DNA of 48,884 nucleotides from Cytobacillus sp. IB215665 (GTDB lineage Bacteria; Bacillota; Bacilli; Bacillales; SM2101). Position numbers and translations under genes: made by a program. The number at the start of each line of letters is the position of its first letter. The first letter of the stretch is position 1. Location of the stretch: contig NZ_JAXBME010000027.1 in the NCBI RefSeq assembly GCF_033963835.1, positions 1 through 48,884 of the forward strand. Reading direction: 5' to 3'. The notes under the pieces are model-generated. The model ran no database searches. It had not been told where the DNA came from and worked only from the letters and a program-made list of their open reading frames with translations. Shown here in pieces: positions 7,152 to 15,694 of the stretch.

Positions 7152-8710
7152 ACCGTCTTGATCAAGTAATTTCAAGCATATCACCTAAATGGGGATTAAA
7201 AAGGCAGGTTTCAAGGCAAAAACTTCAATTGGTGAATTCAGGATATGGGAACCATGGAGCTAGTAGGACCAAAAAGTCATTACTTGGGTGGAATTACAGA
7301 GGTGGTTCACCAGATGAGGATATTATTAAAAACCTTGATGTATTACGTCAAAGATCAAGGGATTTGTATTCAGGTGGAGCTGCATTAGCAACAGGGGCAT
7401 TAAAAACATCACGAACAAACGTAATTGGTACTGGATTAAAGTTAAAGCCCTCTTTTGATGCCAATTTTTTAGGTATGTCGGAGGATGAAGCGAAAGAATT
7501 CAAGCAAAACATTATAAGAGAATTCGACTTGTGGGCAGATTCTAAGAATTGTGATGCAAGCAGAATGAATAACTTCTACGACTTACAACAATTAGCGTAT
7601 CTTTCTCAATTAATGAGTGGAGACACTTTCGCATTGTTACCTTTCATTGAGCGAAAAAACAGCACCTATGACATTTGTGTAAGGTTGATTGAGGCAGATC
7701 GCTGTTGTAACCCTGATCAAAAGAAAAATAAAGACATTATGGGCGGGGTTGAAGTTGATGAAAATGGGGCGGTTATAGCCTATCACTTTGTCAATCAGCA
7801 TCCACTAGGGGTTCAGTCAAAGAAAAAAGAGTGGTCAAGAGTAGAGGTTTTTGGTGAAGAAACAGGGAGGCGCAATGTTCTTCATTTAATGGAGTCTGAA
7901 CGTCCAGAACAGCGCAGGGGTGTTCCTATCCTAGCCCCGGTCATTGAGTCATTAAAGCAGATAGGAAGGTACACAGAGGCGGAATTAATGGCTGCAGTAG
8001 TGTCAGGGCTATTTACAGTCTTTGTCCAAAGTAATCAAAGTGATGATCCATTAGCTAGTGGATTAGAAGAAGATGAACAATTAGATCCTGAAAATAACGA
8101 TGCCATTGAACTTGGAAATGGTTCTGTTATTAATTTACTACCAGGTGAAACAGTAGAGACAGCGAATCCTGGTAGACCTAATGCTGTATTTGATACATTT
8201 GTGACTGCCATTCTTAGGCAAGTTGGAGCAGCATTAGAAATACCTTATGAATTACTTGTCAAACACTTTACGGCAAGCTATTCAGCGAGTCGTGCTGCAT
8301 TACTTGAAGCGTGGAAGTCATTTCGAATGCGTAGAGCTTGGCTTGTATCAGATTTTTGCCAGCCTATTTATGAGGAATGGTTTGCTGAAGCTGTAGCAAA
8401 GGGGCGTATCCTTGCACCGGGATTCTTTGATGATCCACTCATTAGAAAAGCATATACAAAAGCTGAGTGGCATGGACCTTCACCAGGTCAAATTGATCCA
8501 CTGAAAGAAGTAAATGCAGCAACGAAACGTATTGAACAAAAGCTGAGTACAAGGGAAAGAGAAACAGCCGAATTGACAGGCGGTGACTTTGAAACAAATG
8601 TCCGTCAATTAATAAGGGAAAATAAAATTCTCGAAGAAGGAGGCTTGATGGTCATTGACTCAGAAACAGAAGAAGTTTTGGAACATGGTGAAAAACGAGA
8701 AGAAGAATAG
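7148..8710 (+). CDS. Portal protein, lambda gpB family
   Basis: 520 residues. An N-terminal basic region is followed by the typical portal core: RSRDLYSGGALATGALKT-like helices near residues 65-85, then EADRC near 182 and the conserved HFTASYSASRAALLEAWKSF region near 375-395 found in lambda gpB-type portals. It forms the dodecameric ring through which DNA enters. The acidic C-terminus (EEVLEHGEKREEE) overlaps the start of the protease gene, as often seen in this gene order. Confidence 0.92.
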   Translation: MNRLDQVISSISPKWGLKRQVSRQKLQLVNSGYGNHGASRTKKSLLGWNYRGGSPDEDIIKNLDVLRQRSRDLYSGGAALATGALKTSRTNVIGTGLKLKPSFDANFLGMSEDEAKEFKQNIIREFDLWADSKNCDASRMNNFYDLQQLAYLSQLMSGDTFALLPFIERKNSTYDICVRLIEADRCCNPDQKKNKDIMGGVEVDENGAVIAYHFVNQHPLGVQSKKKEWSRVEVFGEETGRRNVLHLMESERPEQRRGVPILAPVIESLKQIGRYTEAELMAAVVSGLFTVFVQSNQSDDPLASGLEEDEQLDPENNDAIELGNGSVINLLPGETVETANPGRPNAVFDTFVTAILRQVGAALEIPYELLVKHFTASYSASRAALLEAWKSFRMRRAWLVSDFCQPIYEEWFAEAVAKGRILAPGFFDDPLIRKAYTKAEWHGPSPGQIDPLKEVNAATKRIEQKLSTRERETAELTGGDFETNVRQLIRENKILEEGGLMVIDSETEEVLEHGEKREEE

Positions 8711-9752
8711 CGGTGAAATTAAAATATACGGTGAAATCAGTGATTACAATTGGTGGGGAGATTCTATCACACCAAAAGATTTTGCTACTGATCTAGCAGA
8801 TTTAGGTGATGTTGAAAACATTGATGTGAGAATTAACAGTGGAGGCGGTGGAGTCTTTGCTGGATTATCTATCTACAATCAATTAAAAAGACATTCAGCA
8901 AACATAACAGTGTTTGTTGATGGTCTTGCAGCCTCCATAGCGTCTATCATTGCAATGGCTGGTAACAAAATCGTGATCCCTACAGGATCTTTTTTTATGA
9001 TTCACAACCCAATGTCTAGTGTATGGGGAGGTGATGCAAATGAATTGAGGGAAACAGCAGAGTTATTGGATAAAATTCGTGATTCCCTTGTAGATGTTTA
9101 TGAAGCGAGAACGAGTATGAATCGTGATGAAATAGTAGAAAAAATGGACAATGAATCTTGGTTTGGAGCTAGTGAAGCCGTTGAATTTGGATTAGCAGAT
9201 GAAATAGAAGAAGCCATGTCGGTGACTGCAAGCATGCAGGGGCGAATGGCTATTTTTAATGGAGTAAACATTGATTTATCTCGTTTCACAAATGCTCCTA
9301 AGCTCCCAAAACAGCAAGCAAATCCATCAAATGAGCCACAAAACATTGTTCAAAATACTAATAACGAGGTGAAAAAAACAGTGAAAAATCTTGAAGAATT
9401 AAAAAATGAGCACCCTGATATTTATAATCAAGCCATACAAGCAGGAGCAGAACAAGAAAGGGGAAGAATTGAAGCCCTGGATAAAGTGAAAGACAGTAAT
9501 CCTGGTAATGATGAAATTATTAATAAAGCAAAATATGAAACTTTCAATACTGCAGAACAAGCAGCATTGGACATTTTGAATGCTCAAAGTGCCAAACGTA
9601 ATGATTATTTAAACAACGTAAAAAATGACGCTCAAAATTCAGGTATTAACAACGTTACACCACAAGAACCACATAATCAAAAAACGGTAAATGAAGAGGC
9701 AAAAGAAAAAGGTAGCGCCATTGCTAACTTCATTAATAAAAACAGGGGGTAA
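8685..9752 (+). CDS. ClpP-type prohead maturation protease with scaffold-like tail
   Basis: About 355 residues from ATG 8685, inside the portal end (translational coupling). The protease domain has the ClpP fold: INSGGGGVFAG oxyanion region, catalytic Ser in GLAASIASIIAMAG (about residue 82), His in FFMIHNP (about 106), and an Asp further on. From about residue 215 the protein changes to a charged, Asn/Gln/Glu-rich helical region that looks like a scaffold domain, ending KGSAIANFINKNRG. Such fusions guide capsid assembly and then cleave themselves and the scaffold out. No separate scaffold gene is seen, which supports the dual role. Confidence 0.9.
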   Translation: MVKNEKKNSGEIKIYGEISDYNWWGDSITPKDFATDLADLGDVENIDVRINSGGGGVFAGLSIYNQLKRHSANITVFVDGLAASIASIIAMAGNKIVIPTGSFFMIHNPMSSVWGGDANELRETAELLDKIRDSLVDVYEARTSMNRDEIVEKMDNESWFGASEAVEFGLADEIEEAMSVTASMQGRMAIFNGVNIDLSRFTNAPKLPKQQANPSNEPQNIVQNTNNEVKKTVKNLEELKNEHPDIYNQAIQAGAEQERGRIEALDKVKDSNPGNDEIINKAKYETFNTAEQAALDILNAQSAKRNDYLNNVKNDAQNSGINNVTPQEPHNQKTVNEEAKEKGSAIANFINKNRG

Positions 9753-9758
9753 TTGACC

Positions 9759-10130
9759 ATGCCGGAACAATTAGTAACTGATATTGGTAGTAGAGATTTT
9801 GACAATCTCATAGCTGGTGGCCAAGAGAATATTACAACAGGGGTTGTTACTTTAAAAGGTGGAAATCAATACACCCGTGGAACAGTAGTCGGTCTTTTAA
9901 CTGCAGATGGCAGTTCCGTTATTGTTGATTCTAGTAAATCTGATGGTTCGGAACGTCCTTACGGAATTTTAACAGATGATGTTGATACTACAGATGGAGA
10001 TATGGAAGCTGTTGTTTATCTCACTGGAGAATTCAATGAAGATAAGCTTACTTTTGGTGGGGCAGATACACCAGGTAATCACAGGCAATCATTAAGAGAA
10101 ATGGGCATTTTCATTAAGAAAATAGGATAG
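9759..10130 (+). CDS. Head decoration protein (gpD-like)
   Basis: 123 residues from ATG 9759 (GGGGG ribosome site; an upstream TTG is possible). It shows the beta-rich pattern of the lambda gpD/Hdd family: a flexible N-terminus, YTRGTVVGLL, RPYGILTDDVDTTDG and AVVYLTGEFNEDKL. Trimers of such proteins cap the expanded capsid at its threefold axes and strengthen it. Placed between protease and capsid E, as in lambda (C-D-E). Confidence 0.88.
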   Translation: MPEQLVTDIGSRDFDNLIAGGQENITTGVVTLKGGNQYTRGTVVGLLTADGSSVIVDSSKSDGSERPYGILTDDVDTTDGDMEAVVYLTGEFNEDKLTFGGADTPGNHRQSLREMGIFIKKIG

Positions 10131-10145
10131 GGAGGATTTAATTTT

Positions 10146-11189
10146 ATGACAATCAGTTTATATGATCCACGTACAATGTTAGAAGCTGTAAGACAAATGA
10201 AGCCTGTTAATACATTTTTAAAAGATACCTTCTTTTCAAATAATCGTACTTTCACTACTGAAACTGTAGATGTTGATTATTACAAAGGACGTAGAAAAAT
10301 GGCTCCGTTTGTATCACCAAGACTAGCTGGAAAGGTAATAGCAAGAGAGGGATTTGACACAAAAAGCTTTAAAGCTCCGTTAATTAAGCCTAAAAGAGTT
10401 ATTACAGCCGATGATTTGTCGAAACGTTCAATGGGAGAAAATATTTATAGCGGTTCAACACCTGAAGAAAGACAAGCTGAAATGTTAGCAAATGACCTTA
10501 TGGAACTTGACGATATGATTACAAGGCGTGAAGAGTGGATGGCTTCACAGGTGCTGTTTACTGGACAAGTTCATATGGTGGGTGATGGTGTTGATCAAGT
10601 ATTAGACTTCAATTTTACAAATAAAGTTGTGCTTACTGGAAGTAAATTATGGGATGATCCGAATTCAAACCCTTACGCAGATTTGAAAGAATGGCGTTTG
10701 AAAGTAATTAAAGCCTCTGGTACAACACCTGACCGAGTTATTTTGGCAAGTGATGTAACTGAGAGTTTTATTAACCATCCTAAAACAAAAGAGTTACTTG
10801 ATAATCGTAGAATTATCATGGGACAAATCAATCCACAAACATTCCCTAATGGTGTGACGTATCTTGGTTCTATATCTGCGTTAGGTTTAGATATTTACAG
10901 TTATGATGAGTGGTATTATGACGATGAAACAGACCCTGAAAATCCTACAGAAAAGCCAATGGTTCCAGAAGGTACAGTATTTTTAGGTTCTACCCGTTCT
11001 CGTTCATCAATGTTATATGGTGCGGTAAACATTATTCAAAACGGTGAAAATTTCGGAACGTTTGAAGGAACAAGAATACCTAAATCATGGGTTCAAAATG
11101 ATCCAGATGCTAGATTCTTGCAGATTAATAGCCGTCCGTTACCTGTTCCACATGAAGTAGATGCTTGGCATATTGCTCAAGTGCTGTAA
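10146..11189 (+). CDS. Major capsid protein, lambda gpE family
   Basis: 347 residues, close to the usual length of lambda gpE-like capsid proteins. It shows recognisable segments of the family: the RRKMAPFVSPRLAGKV N-terminal region, RITADD-like VITADDLSKRSMGE near residue 92, RREEWMASQVL near 138 and a C-terminal PDARFLQINSRPLPVP that matches the conserved end. HK97 fold expected. Strong RBS (GGGAGG) and close spacing to the decoration gene fit high expression. No N-terminal delta domain is evident, so scaffold activity is likely supplied by the protease tail. Confidence 0.92.
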   Translation: MTISLYDPRTMLEAVRQMKPVNTFLKDTFFSNNRTFTTETVDVDYYKGRRKMAPFVSPRLAGKVIAREGFDTKSFKAPLIKPKRVITADDLSKRSMGENIYSGSTPEERQAEMLANDLMELDDMITRREEWMASQVLFTGQVHMVGDGVDQVLDFNFTNKVVLTGSKLWDDPNSNPYADLKEWRLKVIKASGTTPDRVILASDVTESFINHPKTKELLDNRRIIMGQINPQTFPNGVTYLGSISALGLDIYSYDEWYYDDETDPENPTEKPMVPEGTVFLGSTRSRSSMLYGAVNIIQNGENFGTFEGTRIPKSWVQNDPDARFLQINSRPLPVPHEVDAWHIAQVL

Positions 11190-11201
11190 GGGGTGAGGTA
11201 A

Positions 11202-11612
11202 ATGAACATTATTTGTAGGTGGCCCATTCAAAAGGGAAAGGAAATTGTGCCGGTTGGTGAACCAATTGATCTACCTGTAAATGAAGCAGAGCGTTTAATT
11301 AAAAAGGGGCTTGCAGAGGAAGTAAGGACTATCCCATTGCTTGAAGGCAGTCATACTACTGAATTAGCAGATGAAGTTGATCAAGAAAATATCAGTGAAG
11401 ATAGTGACTATATAGAAATAACAGAACAAGAGTACCAGGAACTACATCAAGCATTGTACCAAGCATTTAATAAAGATCCATTGATTACAGCAGCAAAGGC
11501 TGTAGGCGTGGAATTAAGTGAAGAAGATGTGAAGAAGAAAGACTCTGTGATTGAACAAATTATAACGCAAGACAAGGTGGATGAAGTTCTTGCTACAAAA
11601 GAAGTTGATTAA
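11202..11612 (+). CDS. Hypothetical capsid-region protein (136 aa)
   Basis: 136 residues, very acidic in the second half. The N-terminal part (GEPIDLPVNEAERLIKKGLAEEV) resembles the small domain found in many phage proteins next to the capsid gene that end in a lysine-glycine-leucine-alanine helix. The C-terminus has a helical SAP/HeH-like look (PLITAAKAVGVELSEEDVKKKDSVIEQI). It may be a head-completion or connector accessory protein. The function is not established. Confidence 0.7.
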   Translation: MNIICRWPIQKGKEIVPVGEPIDLPVNEAERLIKKGLAEEVRTIPLLEGSHTTELADEVDQENISEDSDYIEITEQEYQELHQALYQAFNKDPLITAAKAVGVELSEEDVKKKDSVIEQIITQDKVDEVLATKEVD

Positions 11613-11614
11613 TC

Positions 11615-11950
11615 ATGCCTAAGCTGCGTGATTATTTAAAATCTGATTTAAACACTTTTTTTAATACAGATGAATTCGGTGAGGTGCATACTTTAGGCTC
11701 GAAGGAAGTTGTGATGATAATTTATGAAGATGGATTCGGAGAGAAATCGGGGAGAGCGAATGACCTTGAAAATGCCACTCAAAGCATCTATGAATCTGTA
11801 ACTACGATTTACCTAAAAGCTTCTGACTATAAAAAGCCATCTGTTGGGAAAAGAATTAAATTAGATGGCAAAAATTATTATGTTGTTGATACATCTGTAA
11901 CAGGCGAGATATTAAAAATCAGTTTAGAGGCAAATGAAAGTTACGGGTGA
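11615..11950 (+). CDS. Putative head-tail connector protein (gpFII-like position)
   Basis: 111 residues, beta-rich (VHTLGSKEVVMIIYED, GKRIKLDGKNYYVVDT). Size, fold pattern and the place just after the capsid genes and before the gpZ-like gene correspond to the ATP-binding-sugar-transporter-like or FII-type joining proteins of lambda-like heads. It probably forms part of the neck that binds the tail. It starts 2 nt after the previous stop. The family call is moderate because these proteins diverge quickly. Confidence 0.6.
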   Translation: MPKLRDYLKSDLNTFFNTDEFGEVHTLGSKEVVMIIYEDGFGEKSGRANDLENATQSIYESVTTIYLKASDYKKPSVGKRIKLDGKNYYVVDTSVTGEILKISLEANESYG

Positions 11951-11956
11951 TGCCCT

Positions 11957-12514
11957 ATGATAAAAATTAATGCAGAACAGTTAGAAAAACTAGAGGGTAT
12001 ATTTGCTAATACTCCTGGTCAAATTCCCATTGTTACAGCAAGAGCTATAAACCGTGCTGCAGAAGCTGCCAAAACACAGGCTAGTAGATCAGCACGGGAT
12101 ATTTATATTATCAAGCATAAGGGTATTACAGACACTATCAAAATAAAGAAAGCTAATTCTAGTAACTTGAATGCAAGTGTTCGTTCGCGTGGTTCTAAGA
12201 TTGATTTAATCAAGTTTAAAGTTAATCCTAAAAAACCACAACCTAAACGGAAAACACCTATTGTTGTTACTGTGAAAAAGGGATCAAAAAAACCTTTTAA
12301 AGATGGCTTTGTAGCCGAAACATCAAACGGACACATAAATGTGTTTACGAGAGTTTCAAATAAGAGGCTCCCTATTAAGGGGCACTATGGTCCGTCAGTT
12401 CCTCAGATGCTTGGCAATGAATCAGTTGTAAAACATGTTGAGGATCGAGCTTATGAGGTATTAGATACAAGGCTAGAGCATGAGATTAACAGATTGTTAG
12501 GGGGTAGATCATGA
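11957..12514 (+). CDS. Minor tail protein Z-like (neck/tail completion)
   Basis: 185 residues. The N-terminus (TARAINRAAEAAKTQASRSA) is the hallmark of prophage minor tail protein Z (gpZ). It is followed by a strongly basic strand-rich region (FKVNPKKPQPKRKTP) and the conserved FTRVSNKRLPIKGHYGPSVPQMLG. In lambda, gpZ acts late in tail completion and positions the DNA end. The stop overlaps the next gene's start. Gene order capsid, connector, Z, then U-like supports the call. Confidence 0.85.
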   Translation: MIKINAEQLEKLEGIFANTPGQIPIVTARAINRAAEAAKTQASRSARDIYIIKHKGITDTIKIKKANSSNLNASVRSRGSKIDLIKFKVNPKKPQPKRKTPIVVTVKKGSKKPFKDGFVAETSNGHINVFTRVSNKRLPIKGHYGPSVPQMLGNESVVKHVEDRAYEVLDTRLEHEINRLLGGRS

Positions 12515-12993
12515 CAACGCCCATTAATTTAGTAGATGAATTGGTTAAATTTATTGAAGGTGTAGTTAAAGAATATGATTTAACTACCAAAATAAAAGGG
12601 GAGAATAAAGCACCTTCTGTGTATGCTGGCTATCTCCCACCAGAGGATGATGATGGCGAGGAAAGATTAACACCTCAAGATTATCCTTTTGTTATTGCTC
12701 GCTTTGTATCGAATACAGATGATTTCTCTAATGGGGATTCTGTTAATATTCGTCTAGTTATAGGTACATATAGCGAAGATGAACAAAATGGCTGGCGTGA
12801 CACGTTAAACATTGCAACTAGAATCAAAATTGAGTTGAAGAAAAAACAAATATTAGGTGCATTTGCCCTTACGAATCAGATCCAAGTAGAACTATTCGAA
12901 GAGCAATTAGTACCTTTTTGGCATGCAATCATGGATTTGAGTTTTAACGAACCTCAAGTCCAATCAGAAACGGGGTTTGATTATGACAACTAA
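12511..12993 (+). CDS. Putative tail terminator protein
   Basis: 160 residues, alpha/beta pattern with an acidic loop (PPEDDDGEERLTPQDYPFVIARF) and a C-terminal segment (FWHAIMDLSFNEPQV) typical of the small proteins placed between gpZ and the sheath. Those cap the end of the tail tube and join it to the head. It overlaps both neighbours by a few bases, so translation is coupled. The function is assigned from position and general pattern only. Confidence 0.6.
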   Translation: MTTPINLVDELVKFIEGVVKEYDLTTKIKGENKAPSVYAGYLPPEDDDGEERLTPQDYPFVIARFVSNTDDFSNGDSVNIRLVIGTYSEDEQNGWRDTLNIATRIKIELKKKQILGAFALTNQIQVELFEEQLVPFWHAIMDLSFNEPQVQSETGFDYDN

Positions 12994-13258
12994 AAAGAAG
13001 AAAAAAGCAGCCTCTACTAAAGGGGCTGTTTTAATTTATGTGGGACCATCTAATAATTTTATTGCTCGATATTCTAGTTATAAAAATGGGTACCCAGCCC
13101 ATTTAAAGGACCATTTAGAAAAATCTCCTACACTAAAAACACTGTTCGTGGAGTCAGGAAAATTTGCAGAGTTTGAAAACAACGTAAGCCAACCAGGTAC
13201 CGTTGAGAATATTCGCTTTCAGGAAGCGAAAAAGTATTTTAGTAAGGCGGTGAAATAA
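12983..13258 (+). CDS. Small tail-region protein (91 aa)
   Basis: About 91 residues from ATG 12983, inside the end of the previous gene. The N-terminus is lysine-rich (TTKKKKKAA). A compact strand-rich body follows, with GAVLIYVGPSNNFIARYSSY. Its place immediately before the sheath gene is that of small proteins in Mu/P2-like tails (DUF2635-like), but I cannot confirm the family. The stop codon overlaps the start of the sheath gene (TAATG), so the two should be expressed together. Confidence 0.6.
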   Translation: MTTKKKKKAASTKGAVLIYVGPSNNFIARYSSYKNGYPAHLKDHLEKSPTLKTLFVESGKFAEFENNVSQPGTVENIRFQEAKKYFSKAVK

Positions 13259-14709
13259 TGAGTTACAGACATGGTGTTTATGTATCGGAAGTACCAACGT
13301 CAGTCATATCGCCAATTGAAGCTACTGCAGGGCTGCAAGTTGTCGTGGGTACAGCACCGATTAATCTAGCAAAAACAGATGAGTATTTCAGTAAACCTTT
13401 ATTAGCTTACTCATTAACTGAAGCTGTTGAAGCACTAGGGTACTCAGATGATTTTGAGAACTACACCTTGTGCGAAGCCATGGACAGTTCATTTAGGCTC
13501 TTTGGTGTTGCGCCTGTAGTTTTTATCAATGTATTGGATCCTGAAACTCATAACACTACTGGAGAGAAAGAAATAAACCTTGTAAATCAAAAAGCCACTA
13601 TTGATGAACAAGGCATATTGCTAGATAAATTGACTGTAAAACTAACTAATGATGCAGCAGAAGCATTAGTCAAAAATACAGACTATCTCGCAACATTTGA
13701 TAATGATGGCAAAGTAGTAATTGCTATTATTCCAGGCGATGGGGTTACTGCGGAACAGGAAAAGCTCTATGTATCTTATACAAAGCTAGATCCATCAAAG
13801 GTTGATAATGACGACATTATTGGTGGTGTGGATGTTGATACTGGGGAAGCCACAGGGCTAGAGCTGATAAACAACGTATTCCCTAAATTTGGACTTATTC
13901 CTGGTCAAATACTTGCTCCAGGATTCAGCACGGAGCCAACCGTTGAGGCTGTGATGAAAGCTAAAGCTGGGAATATTAATACGTACTTTAAGGCTGCAGC
14001 ATTAACGGATGTTGATTCATCTACAGCAGATACCTATTCAAAAGTTGCTGAGTGGAAAAACCAAAATAACTACACAGGAGCAAATGAAGCTGTTTGTTGG
14101 CCAAAAGTAGCCCTAGGTGACAAGGTTTATCACATATCCACTCAATTAGCTGGACTTAATGCACGAACGGATGCAGAAAACGGTGATATCCCTTATGTGA
14201 GCCCTTCTAACAAGAATTTGCAGATGAATAGAGCTGTTTTAGAAGATGGCACAGAAGTTAACTTGGGACCTGATCAAGCAGCATACTTAAACGGGCAAGG
14301 AATTGTTACGGCATTAAACTTCAGTGGAGGATGGAAAGCCTGGGGAAATAGAACAGGGGCTTATCCTGGTACTTCTGATGTGAAAGATACGTTTATTCCT
14401 GTCAGGCGGATGCACAATTGGATTGCAAATACTATTGTTCTTACAACTTGGCAGAAAGTTGATGGACCAATTAATAAAAGATTGATTGAAACAATTGTAG
14501 ATAGCCTCAACATTTGGCTCAACGGCTTAACATCAACAGGCGCATTAGTTGGTGGAAAAGTGGAATTCAGGAAAGAGGAAAATCCAACAACTGATCTATT
14601 AGACGGTACAGTGCGGTTTCATGTTTCTCTCGCTGAACCAACGCCAGCAAGAGAAATAGAATTTTTACTTGAGTTCGATGCCACTTATTACAATAGATTG
14701 TTTGAATAA
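13258..14709 (+). CDS. Contractile tail sheath protein
   Basis: 483 residues. Classic sheath signatures: the N-terminal YRHGVYVSEVPTSV (the strand exchanged between subunits), then GLQVVVGTAP, and a conserved C-terminal domain with FIPVRRMHNWIANTIVLTTW and FHVSLAEPTPAREIEFLLEF. The presence of a sheath makes this a myovirus. Length fits the Mu/P2-like sheath family. The tube gene follows 13 nt later with its own ribosome site, as usual for sheath-tube pairs. Confidence 0.95.
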   Translation: MSYRHGVYVSEVPTSVISPIEATAGLQVVVGTAPINLAKTDEYFSKPLLAYSLTEAVEALGYSDDFENYTLCEAMDSSFRLFGVAPVVFINVLDPETHNTTGEKEINLVNQKATIDEQGILLDKLTVKLTNDAAEALVKNTDYLATFDNDGKVVIAIIPGDGVTAEQEKLYVSYTKLDPSKVDNDDIIGGVDVDTGEATGLELINNVFPKFGLIPGQILAPGFSTEPTVEAVMKAKAGNINTYFKAAALTDVDSSTADTYSKVAEWKNQNNYTGANEAVCWPKVALGDKVYHISTQLAGLNARTDAENGDIPYVSPSNKNLQMNRAVLEDGTEVNLGPDQAAYLNGQGIVTALNFSGGWKAWGNRTGAYPGTSDVKDTFIPVRRMHNWIANTIVLTTWQKVDGPINKRLIETIVDSLNIWLNGLTSTGALVGGKVEFRKEENPTTDLLDGTVRFHVSLAEPTPAREIEFLLEFDATYYNRLFE

Positions 14710-14722
14710 GGAGGAATGATAT

Positions 14723-15247
14723 ATGTCAAAGGTGATCCCGGAAAAAGTAAATGACTATAGGGTATACCCAAACGGTTCTACAGACTTAAGGGGGGTTGCG
14801 GATTTGCAACTCCCTTCTTTTGATGCTATGACGGAAAGCATCACAGGAGCAGGAATTATTGGTGAATACGAAGCTGCAAACTACGGACACTTTGGGAGCA
14901 TGAAACTAACGTTAAACTGGAGAATGATCACAGGGGAATTGACTGAGTTTCTGAAGCCTGAAGCTTTGCAGCTCGATTGCAGAATTGTTAATCAAGAGTA
15001 TGCGGTAGCTGCTGCGAATCACGCCTTTACACCTCAACGAGTTTTGGTAAAAGGGCAAGTTATTAAAAATGATTTAGGGAAAGTTGCTAAAGGATCTGGG
15101 TATGAAGGATCAACAGAAATTGAGGTCACTTATATAAAACTAGAGCGTGAAGGAAAAACAATAGTTGAACTTGACAAAATGAACTATATCTATGTAGTTG
15201 ATGGAATCGATTATATGAAAAAAATCCGTGAAGGATTAGGACTATAA
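14723..15247 (+). CDS. Major tail tube protein (P2 FII-like)
   Basis: 174 residues with the P2 FII/Mu tube pattern: N-terminal IPEKVNDYRVYPNG, a central region rich in strands (GSMKLTLNWRMITGEL), and a C-terminal IEVTYIKLEREGKTIVELDK-type hairpin. It polymerises into the inner tube through which DNA passes. It lies directly downstream of the sheath with a GGAGGAATGATAT ribosome site, suiting strong expression. Confidence 0.92.
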   Translation: MSKVIPEKVNDYRVYPNGSTDLRGVADLQLPSFDAMTESITGAGIIGEYEAANYGHFGSMKLTLNWRMITGELTEFLKPEALQLDCRIVNQEYAVAAANHAFTPQRVLVKGQVIKNDLGKVAKGSGYEGSTEIEVTYIKLEREGKTIVELDKMNYIYVVDGIDYMKKIREGLGL

Positions 15248-15260
15248 AGGAGGAATAAAC

Positions 15261-15581
15261 ATGAAAATTGAATTAATTAAACCGTTTAAAATTGATGGAA
15301 AAGAACTTAAGGAGATCGATTTAAACCTTGAAAATTTAACAGGTGCAGATATATTAAAAATTGATATGGAGATGAGAAGGGAAAAAACCAGAGGATTTGC
15401 TGATGTTTATGACCAAGAAATCCTTTTAAGGTTGGCATCAAAAGCTTGCGGTATTCTTAAAGATGATTTGGAGAAGTTACCAATTAATGATTTCCTTGAA
15501 GTTACCTTTGGAGTGAGAAATTTTTTGCTGAGATCGTCGGAGGAGCAGGAGGAGCTAGAGACTTCAGAGAAATCCTCTTAA
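15261..15581 (+). CDS. Tail assembly chaperone, unshifted product
   Basis: 106 residues in the 0 frame. Its position between tube and tape measure is that of lambda G / P2 E chaperones, which coat the tape measure during tail assembly. Near codon 87 the frame passes the slippery heptamer A AAT TTT (15518-15524) within a run of six T. Downstream the 0 frame ends in a Glu/Ser-rich tail (RSSEEQEELETSEKSS), while the -1 frame stays open to 15694. The short product is the expected abundant form. Confidence 0.85.
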   Translation: MKIELIKPFKIDGKELKEIDLNLENLTGADILKIDMEMRREKTRGFADVYDQEILLRLASKACGILKDDLEKLPINDFLEVTFGVRNFLLRSSEEQEELETSEKSS

Positions 15582-15694
15582 CCTTTGCTGGAGTTACTAG
15601 GGACGGTCTACAATATTGGGAATCTAAAACTATTCTTGAATTAAGAATGTGGAAAGAGGACATAGCAGCAATGAGGGGGGATTCCGATGGGTAG
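15261..15694 (+). CDS. Tail assembly chaperone, -1 frameshifted product (G-T type)
   Basis: A programmed -1 slip at A AAT TTT (15518-15524) would join the first 88 or so codons to a -1 frame that continues FAEIVGGAGGARDFREILLT, then FAGVTRDGLQYWESKTILEL, then RMWKEDIAAMRGDSDG, stopping at 15692-15694, just past the tape-measure start. This extension of about 56 residues has no start codon of its own and reads like a real protein. The layout matches the G/GT and E/E' frameshift chaperones conserved in long-tailed phages. Confidence 0.8.
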
